Source: UBA6183 sp964545895
GTDB lineage: Bacteria; Bacteroidota; Bacteroidia; UKL13-3
DNA length: 19,568 nucleotides
NCBI GenBank assembly: GCA_964545895.1
Contig: CAZJHS010000057.1
Location: 1 to 19,568, forward strand
Direction: 5' to 3'
The notes under the pieces are model-generated. The model was not told where the DNA came from, made no database searches, and saw only the letters and a program-made list of their open reading frames with translations. Below, one piece after another: positions 15,259 through 19,568 of the stretch (its first letter is position 1; each line of letters starts with the position of its first letter). The translations under genes and the position numbers were made by a program.

Positions 15259-15298
15259 ATTGTATACCTCGGGTTATATAGATATTTATACATGTACA

Positions 15299-15325
15299 GC
15301 AAATTAGCTGCAACAATTTGCAAAT
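15299..15325. repeat. Inverted repeat GCAAATT-N9-AATTTGC with nested palindrome
   Basis: GCAAATT (15299-15305) and AATTTGC (15315-15321) form perfect 7-base arms around 9 bases. The right arm overlaps the 10-base palindrome ATTTGCAAAT (15316-15325). It lies about 60 bases upstream of the first rpsL promoter, a plausible place for a regulator site. No function is known to me, and AT-rich sequence gives such matches by chance. Confidence 0.35.
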
Positions 15326-15381
15326 AATTAACTCAATCAAGCACTTATCAAGTAAATAAATAAAGTTTTTTGTTGAAAAAC

Positions 15382-15411
15382 TTGTTGATATCAAATACAT
15401 ACGTATATTTG
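15382..15411 (+). promoter_or_regulatory. rpsL promoter P1 (distal)
   Basis: TTG at 15382-15384, 19 bases, then TATATTTG at 15404-15411, an excellent Bacteroidota promoter. Transcription should begin near 15417, giving a leader of about 190 bases before rpsL. A perfect inverted repeat (AAGTTTTT at 15363-15370, AAAAACTT at 15376-15383) runs into the -33 element. Confidence 0.78.
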
Positions 15412-15421
15412 CACCCCTTAA

Positions 15422-15438
15422 TACCTCAAAAAGAGGTA
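15422..15438 (+). other. Small hairpin at the start of the P1 leader
   Basis: TACCTC and GAGGTA pair perfectly over 6 bases around AAAAA, beginning about 5 bases after the predicted P1 start site. The right arm holds a GAGG Shine-Dalgarno-like sequence. A 5'-end hairpin like this may protect the transcript; that is an inference. Confidence 0.45.
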
Positions 15439-15491
15439 GGATCTATAAAGTCTGATGGTTAAATAATGTCTTTGTAACCCGCTCAGCAACC

Positions 15492-15520
15492 AATATTTTA
15501 AGAAATTTAAAATATTTTTT
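15492..15520 (+). terminator. AT-only hairpin with T-run in the rpsL leader (possible attenuator)
   Basis: AATATTTTAA (15492-15501) and TTAAAATATT (15507-15516) pair perfectly over 10 bases around GAAAT, followed by TTTT. It lies downstream of P1 and just upstream of P2. The stem has no G-C pair, so it would be a weak terminator or pause site. Its position suggests attenuation of P1 transcripts, but this is not shown. Confidence 0.4.
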
Positions 15521-15529
15521 GTCAGGCAC

Positions 15530-15560
15530 TTGCATAGCAACTTTATTCCGTCTACTTTTG
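15530..15560 (+). promoter_or_regulatory. rpsL promoter P2 (proximal)
   Basis: TTG at 15530-15532, 20 bases, then TACTTTTG at 15553-15560, again a full consensus match. Transcription should start near 15566, leaving a leader of about 40 bases before the rpsL ATG. Together with P1 this gives tandem promoters for the str operon. Confidence 0.75.
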
Positions 15561-15604
15561 CGGTCCCGTAAAATTAACGAAAACTGTTTTTTTAAAAGCA
15601 AAAT

Positions 15605-16015
15605 ATGCCAACCATACAACAGCTTGTAAGAAAAGGCCGCACCGAAATTACTACTAAAAGTAAGTCTCCAGCCTTAGATTCATGCCCTCAACGTAGAGGG
15701 GTTTGTACACGTGTGTACACTACAACTCCTAAAAAACCTAACTCAGCAATGCGTAAAGTAGCTCGTGTACGTTTAACTAACGGTAACGAGGTAAATGCAT
15801 ACATTCCGGGTGAAGGTCACAATTTGCAAGAGCACTCTATCGTGTTAGTACGCGGTGGTCGTGTTAAAGATTTACCAGGTGTTCGTTACCATATCGTTCG
15901 TGGTGCATTAGATACTGCCGGTGTAGCTGGCCGTAACCAACGCAGATCGAAATATGGTACTAAAAAACCTAAGCCAGGTCAAGCTGCGGTAGATCCAAAA
16001 GCTAAAAAGAAATAA
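15605..16015 (+). CDS. rpsL: 30S ribosomal protein S12 (uS12)
   Basis: A 136-residue protein at the decoding centre of the small subunit that helps check codon-anticodon pairing. The core is near-identical to other bacteria: CTRVYTTTPKKPNSAMRKV, EGHNLQEHS and RGGRVKDLPGVRYH. Lys43 and Lys88, the sites where changes give streptomycin resistance in other species, have the wild-type residue. Asp89, the methylthiolation site in E. coli, is present. The C-terminal tail is a lysine-rich extension of about 12 residues beyond the E. coli length. The ATG follows an A-rich stretch (AAAAGCAAAAT) without a Shine-Dalgarno. It is the first gene of the str operon, 23 bases before rpsG. Confidence 0.99.
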   Translation: MPTIQQLVRKGRTEITTKSKSPALDSCPQRRGVCTRVYTTTPKKPNSAMRKVARVRLTNGNEVNAYIPGEGHNLQEHSIVLVRGGRVKDLPGVRYHIVRGALDTAGVAGRNQRRSKYGTKKPKPGQAAVDPKAKKK

Positions 16016-16038
16016 TTAAGATTTAGGGATAGCATACA

Positions 16039-16509
16039 ATGAGAAAATCAAAACCTAAAAAACGCATTTTACTACCAGATCCAAAATTCAATGATGTTTT
16101 GGTAACAAGGTTTGTAAACAACCTAATGTGGGATGGTAAAAAAAGTACTGCGTACGATGTGTTCTATACTGCACTTGATAAAGTAGAAGCTAAATTACAA
16201 GAGCGTGGTATTGATGTTTGGAAAAAAGCATTAAACAATATCATGCCTTCTGTTGAAGTTAAAGCTAGACGTGTAGGTGGTGCAACTTTCCAAATTCCAA
16301 TGGAAGTACCGGCTGATAGAAAAGTAGCTGTAGGTATGAAATGGATGATTGACTACTCTCGCAGACGTAATGAGAAATCAATGTCTGACAAGTTAGCTGG
16401 CGAAATTATCGCAGCTTCTAAAGGCGAGGGTGCTTCAGTTAAGAAACGTGAAGATACACATAGAATGGCTGAAGCTAACAAAGCATTCTCTCACTTCAAA
16501 GTTAGCTAA
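16039..16509 (+). CDS. rpsG: 30S ribosomal protein S7 (uS7)
   Basis: A 156-residue primary binder of the 3' domain of 16S rRNA that starts assembly of the 30S head and lines the E-site. The N-terminal basic arm (MRKSKPKKRILLPDPKFND) and the VARFVNNLM-like helix (here VTRFVNNLMWDGKKSTAYD) are conserved, as is the ARRVGGATFQIPMEV beta-ribbon (about 76-90). In E. coli, S7 represses its own operon by binding the rpsL-rpsG spacer. Here that spacer is only 23 bases, too short for the same structure. Any feedback would need a different site, such as the long rpsL leader. Confidence 0.99.
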   Translation: MRKSKPKKRILLPDPKFNDVLVTRFVNNLMWDGKKSTAYDVFYTALDKVEAKLQERGIDVWKKALNNIMPSVEVKARRVGGATFQIPMEVPADRKVAVGMKWMIDYSRRRNEKSMSDKLAGEIIAASKGEGASVKKREDTHRMAEANKAFSHFKVS

Positions 16510-16536
16510 TTAGTAAAAGTTTAGAGTACATACAAA

Positions 16537-18639
16537 ATGTCAAGAGACTTATCATTAACAAGAAATATCGGTATTGCAGCTCACATTGATGCAGGTAAAA
16601 CTACAACAACTGAGCGTATACTTTACTACTCTGGTGTAAACCACAAGATTGGTGAAGTACACGATGGCGCTTCTACAATGGACTGGATGGTTCAAGAAGC
16701 CGAGCGTGGTATCACAATTACTTCTGCGGCAACTACTGTGCCTTGGAAATACCGTGGTAAAAACTACCACATCAATATTATTGATACTCCTGGTCACGTT
16801 GATTTTACCGTTGAGGTAAATCGTTCTTTACGTGTATTAGATGGCTTAGTGTTTTTATTTTCAGCGGTTGATGGTGTTGAGCCTCAATCAGAAACTAACT
16901 GGCGCTTAGCAAATAACTATAATGTAGCTCGTTTAGGCTTCGTTAACAAAATGGATCGTTCTGGTGCTGATTTCTTAAATGTTGTAAAACAAGTTAGAGA
17001 AATGTTAGGTAGCCACGCAGTTCCATTACAATTACCAATTGGTGCTGAAGACGGATTTAAAGGCGTTGTTGATTTGATCAACTTCCGCGGAATGGTTTGG
17101 AACGAGCACGATAAAGGTATGACATTCCAAGAGATTGAAATTCCAGCAGATATGATGGAAGAAGCTCTTGAGTGGAGAGAGAAATTATTAGAAGCAGTTT
17201 CAGAGTATGATGATTCTTTAATGGAGAAATTCTTCGAAGATCCAAAATCAATTACTGAACGCGAAATATTAGATGCATTGCGCAAAGCTGTTATTGATAT
17301 GAAAATCGTTCCTATGTTGTGCGGTTCATCATTCAAAAACAAAGGTGTACAAACCATGCTAGATTTAGTAATGGAATTGTTACCTAGCCCAATGGATAAG
17401 CAAAGTATTACAGGTACTAACCCTGATACAGGAGCTGAAGTAAGCCGTAAACCATCTTATGATGAGCCGTTTTCTGCTTTAGCATTTAAAATTGCTACAG
17501 ATCCATTTGTAGGCCGTTTAGCATTTATGCGTGCATACTCAGGTAAGTTAGATGCAGGTTCATACGTATTAAATACACGTAGCGGTAACAAAGAGCGTAT
17601 CTCACGTATCTTCCAAATGCATGCTAACAAGCAAAATCCAATTGAAAGTTTAGGTGCTGGTGATATTGGCGCTGCAGTAGGATTTAAAGATATCAAAACT
17701 GGTGATACACTATGTGATGAGAAAAATCCAATTGTATTAGAGGCTATGAATTTCCCTGAACCAGTTATTGGTTTAGCAATTGAGCCTAAAACACAAGCAG
17801 ACGTTGATAAATTAGGTATGAGTTTAGCTAAATTAGCTGAAGAAGATCCTACCTTCCGTGTTCACACAGACGAAGATACTGGTCAAACAGTAATTTCAGG
17901 TATGGGTGAGTTACACTTAGAAATCATCGTTGACCGTTTAAAACGTGAGTTTAAAGTAGAATGTAACCAAGGTGCGCCTCAGGTTTCATACAAAGAAAAT
18001 ATCCAAAAAGCTACTACACACCGCGAGGTATACAAAAAGCAATCGGGTGGTAGAGGTAAGTTTGCTGATATCCAGTTTGAATTAATACCTGGTTCAGCTG
18101 ATAAACCGGGCCTTGAATTTGTAAACGAAATTGTTGGTGGTGCAATTCCAAAAGAATTTATCCCTTCAGTTGAAAAAGGTTTCAAAGCTGCAATGGTAAA
18201 TGGTGTACTAGCAGGTTATGCAATCGAAAGTTTAAAAGTTCGCTTATTTGACGGTTCATTCCACGCGGTGGATTCAGACGCATTATCGTTTGAGTTAGCA
18301 GCTAAAATGGGCTTTAAAGAAGCCGCTCGTAAAGCTAGCCCAGTATTGTTAGAGCCAATCATGAAAATTGAGGTTTTAACTCCAGAAGAAAACATGGGTG
18401 ATGTTATTGGTGACTTAAACAAACGCAGAGGTCAATTAGAAGGTATGGACACTCGTGCAGGTTCTCAAGTAATCAAAGCAAAAGTGCCTTTGGCAGAAAT
18501 GTTCGGATACGTTACTCAATTACGTACTTTATCATCAGGTCGTGCAACATCAACAATGGAGTTTGATCACTATGCTGAAGCACCTCGTAACGTACAAGAA
18601 GAAGTATTAGCAAAAGTAAACGGTAAAGCAAAAGCTTAA
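16537..18639 (+). CDS. fusA: Translation elongation factor G
   Basis: A 700-residue GTPase that drives translocation of tRNAs and mRNA and, with RRF, ribosome recycling. The G domain shows AHIDAGKTTTTER (15-27, P-loop), GITITSA (58-64, switch I), DTPGHVDF (83-90) with the catalytic His87, and NKMD (137-140). A G5-like GSSFKNKG lies near 267. Domains II-V follow in full length, ending with AEMFGYVTQLRTLSSGRATSTMEF, the EF-G domain V signature. The gene is in the str operon, so it is the canonical factor rather than an EF-G2 paralogue. rpsG ends 27 bases before it and rpsJ starts 4 bases after it. No tuf gene follows. Confidence 0.99.
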   Translation: MSRDLSLTRNIGIAAHIDAGKTTTTERILYYSGVNHKIGEVHDGASTMDWMVQEAERGITITSAATTVPWKYRGKNYHINIIDTPGHVDFTVEVNRSLRVLDGLVFLFSAVDGVEPQSETNWRLANNYNVARLGFVNKMDRSGADFLNVVKQVREMLGSHAVPLQLPIGAEDGFKGVVDLINFRGMVWNEHDKGMTFQEIEIPADMMEEALEWREKLLEAVSEYDDSLMEKFFEDPKSITEREILDALRKAVIDMKIVPMLCGSSFKNKGVQTMLDLVMELLPSPMDKQSITGTNPDTGAEVSRKPSYDEPFSALAFKIATDPFVGRLAFMRAYSGKLDAGSYVLNTRSGNKERISRIFQMHANKQNPIESLGAGDIGAAVGFKDIKTGDTLCDEKNPIVLEAMNFPEPVIGLAIEPKTQADVDKLGMSLAKLAEEDPTFRVHTDEDTGQTVISGMGELHLEIIVDRLKREFKVECNQGAPQVSYKENIQKATTHREVYKKQSGGRGKFADIQFELIPGSADKPGLEFVNEIVGGAIPKEFIPSVEKGFKAAMVNGVLAGYAIESLKVRLFDGSFHAVDSDALSFELAAKMGFKEAARKASPVLLEPIMKIEVLTPEENMGDVIGDLNKRRGQLEGMDTRAGSQVIKAKVPLAEMFGYVTQLRTLSSGRATSTMEFDHYAEAPRNVQEEVLAKVNGKAKA

Positions 18640-18643
18640 TATC

Positions 18644-18952
18644 ATGGTTAACCAAAGAATAAGAATAAAGCTTAAGTCATTTGACTACAATCTGGTTGAC
18701 AAGTCGGCTGAAAAGATTGTTAAAACGGTAAAATCTACCGGAGCTGTGGTAAGTGGTCCAATTCCACTACCAACAAAAAAGAAAATTTACACAGTTCTAC
18801 GCTCGCCTCACGTAAACAAAAAGGCAAGAGAGCAATTCCAATTGAGTTCTTACAAAAGAATTCTGGACATTTACAGTTCAACCGCGAAAACTGTTGATGC
18901 GCTAATGAAGTTAGAATTACCAAGCGGAGTTGATGTAGAAATTAAAGTTTGA
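18644..18952 (+). CDS. rpsJ: 30S ribosomal protein S10 (uS10)
   Basis: A 102-residue protein of the 30S head that in other bacteria also pairs with NusB/NusG in antitermination. Family marks are MVNQRIRIKLKSFDYNLVD at the start, SGPIPLPTKKKIYTVLRSPHVNKKAREQF in the middle and LPSGVDVEIKV at the end. The family surface for NusB/NusG binding is kept, which is an inference from overall conservation. It is the first gene of the S10 operon in many bacteria, but here it follows fusA after 4 bases, so it is probably translated from the same mRNA as the str genes. rplC starts 12 bases later. Confidence 0.98.
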   Translation: MVNQRIRIKLKSFDYNLVDKSAEKIVKTVKSTGAVVSGPIPLPTKKKIYTVLRSPHVNKKAREQFQLSSYKRILDIYSSTAKTVDALMKLELPSGVDVEIKV

Positions 18953-18964
18953 TCATAGAAAATT

Positions 18965-19568
18965 ATGTCAGGACTGATAGGAAAAAAAATAGGAATGACC
19001 AGCATTTACGATAAAAACGGCAAGAATGTAGCTTGCACGATTATCGAAGCCGGACCTTGTGTGGTAACGCAAGTTAAAACCACCGAGAAAGATGGCTACA
19101 CTGCTGTTCAGCTAGCGTATGGAGATCGTAAGGAAAAAAACACTCCCGCTGCGCAAATGGGTATATTTAAAAAAGCCAATACCACCCCAAAACGTAAGTT
19201 GGTAGAATTTAAAGGCTTTGAACAACCTCTTGAAATGGGCCAAACCATATCTGTTGATTTATTTGCCGAAGGTGAATTTGTTGACGTGGTAGGAACTTCT
19301 AAAGGTAAAGGTTTCCAAGGTGTAGTAAAACGCCACGGGTTCAGCGGTGTTGGTATGCAAACGCATGGTCAGCACAATCGCTTAAGAGCTCCAGGTTCGT
19401 TAGGTGCATCTTCTGATCCTTCACGCGTATTCAAAGGTATGCGTATGGCTGGCCGTACAGGTGGCGATAGGGTGAAGAAAACCAACCTTGAGATTTTAAA
19501 GGTAATGAAAGACCAAAACTTAATTGTTTTAAAAGGAAGTATTCCTGGTTCAAAAGGTTCAATCGTTT
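18965..19568 (+). CDS. rplC: 50S ribosomal protein L3 (uL3), cut at the right edge
   Basis: The ATG at 18965 opens a frame that stays open to the window edge, giving 201 residues. The full protein is usually about 205-210, so only the last few residues are missing. Marks are MSGLIGKKIGMTSIYD at the start, TSKGKGFQGVVKRHGFSG (about 111-128), the QTHGQHNRLRAPGSLGAS loop (132-149) that reaches toward the peptidyl-transferase centre, and VFKGMRMAGR (155-164). L3 binds the 3' domain of 23S rRNA and starts assembly of the 50S subunit. No Shine-Dalgarno is visible upstream (AAAATT before ATG). Confidence 0.98.
   Translation, partial: MSGLIGKKIGMTSIYDKNGKNVACTIIEAGPCVVTQVKTTEKDGYTAVQLAYGDRKEKNTPAAQMGIFKKANTTPKRKLVEFKGFEQPLEMGQTISVDLFAEGEFVDVVGTSKGKGFQGVVKRHGFSGVGMQTHGQHNRLRAPGSLGASSDPSRVFKGMRMAGRTGGDRVKKTNLEILKVMKDQNLIVLKGSIPGSKGSIV

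Noticed and set aside
1..19568. Mobile elements, CRISPR arrays, tRNA or rRNA genes, defence genes
   Set aside because: No transposase or integrase frame, no spaced direct repeats, no tRNA-like cloverleaf and no anticipated rRNA sequence were seen. The genes are housekeeping or polysaccharide genes with similar base use.

Overview
The window is about 19.6 kb of AT-rich chromosomal housekeeping sequence, most likely from a member of the Bacteroidota. Four things support that placement. Promoters of the Bacteroidota type (TTG, about 19 bases, then TAnnTTTG) precede several transcription units. Most start codons have A-rich upstream sequence and no clear Shine-Dalgarno. rpsL-rpsG-fusA runs straight into rpsJ-rplC with no tuf gene. 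Several proteins (formate-THF ligase, DUF177, cysteine-free L32) look like Bacteroidota forms. I cannot name the genus. I see no phage, transposon, CRISPR, tRNA or rRNA.

Left part (1-5067, minus strand). A compact set is read right to left: a GT4 glycosyltransferase, formate--tetrahydrofolate ligase (fhs), ribonuclease HII (rnhB), a short-chain dehydrogenase and a TRIC/UPF0126 membrane protein. Gaps between these genes are 3 to 22 bases. The start of one more minus-strand gene, encoding a signal-peptide-like N-terminus, runs off the left edge.

Middle-left (5147-9090, plus strand). A small polysaccharide set diverges from the glycosyltransferase: a Wzx-like flippase, a Wzz-like chain-length protein with its own promoter, and a Wzy/O-antigen-ligase-like polymerase that probably starts at TTG. 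With the GT4 enzyme this makes a minimal Wzx/Wzy-type export and polymerisation locus. An alanine-dehydrogenase family gene (9087-10313, minus) converges on it, and the two stop codons overlap.

Middle-right (10474-15258, plus strand). A fatty-acid initiation cluster: DUF177/YceD, rpmF (L32), plsX, fabH, accB and accC. It supplies acyl phosphate, the first condensation, and two acetyl-CoA carboxylase subunits. A promoter precedes DUF177 and another precedes accB. A long hairpin sits between accB and accC, and a strong intrinsic terminator follows accC.

Right part (15259-19568, plus strand). A 346-base control region carries two well-formed promoters, with an AT-only hairpin plus T-run between them. 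It feeds rpsL, rpsG, fusA, rpsJ and rplC; rplC is cut by the window edge. This is the str operon joined to the start of the S10 operon.

I found no clearly novel multi-gene system. The points most worth a second look are the rpsL leader, the accB/accC hairpin, the alanine-dehydrogenase homologue with Gln at the usual catalytic His position, and the promoter-defined starts, including two probable TTG starts.
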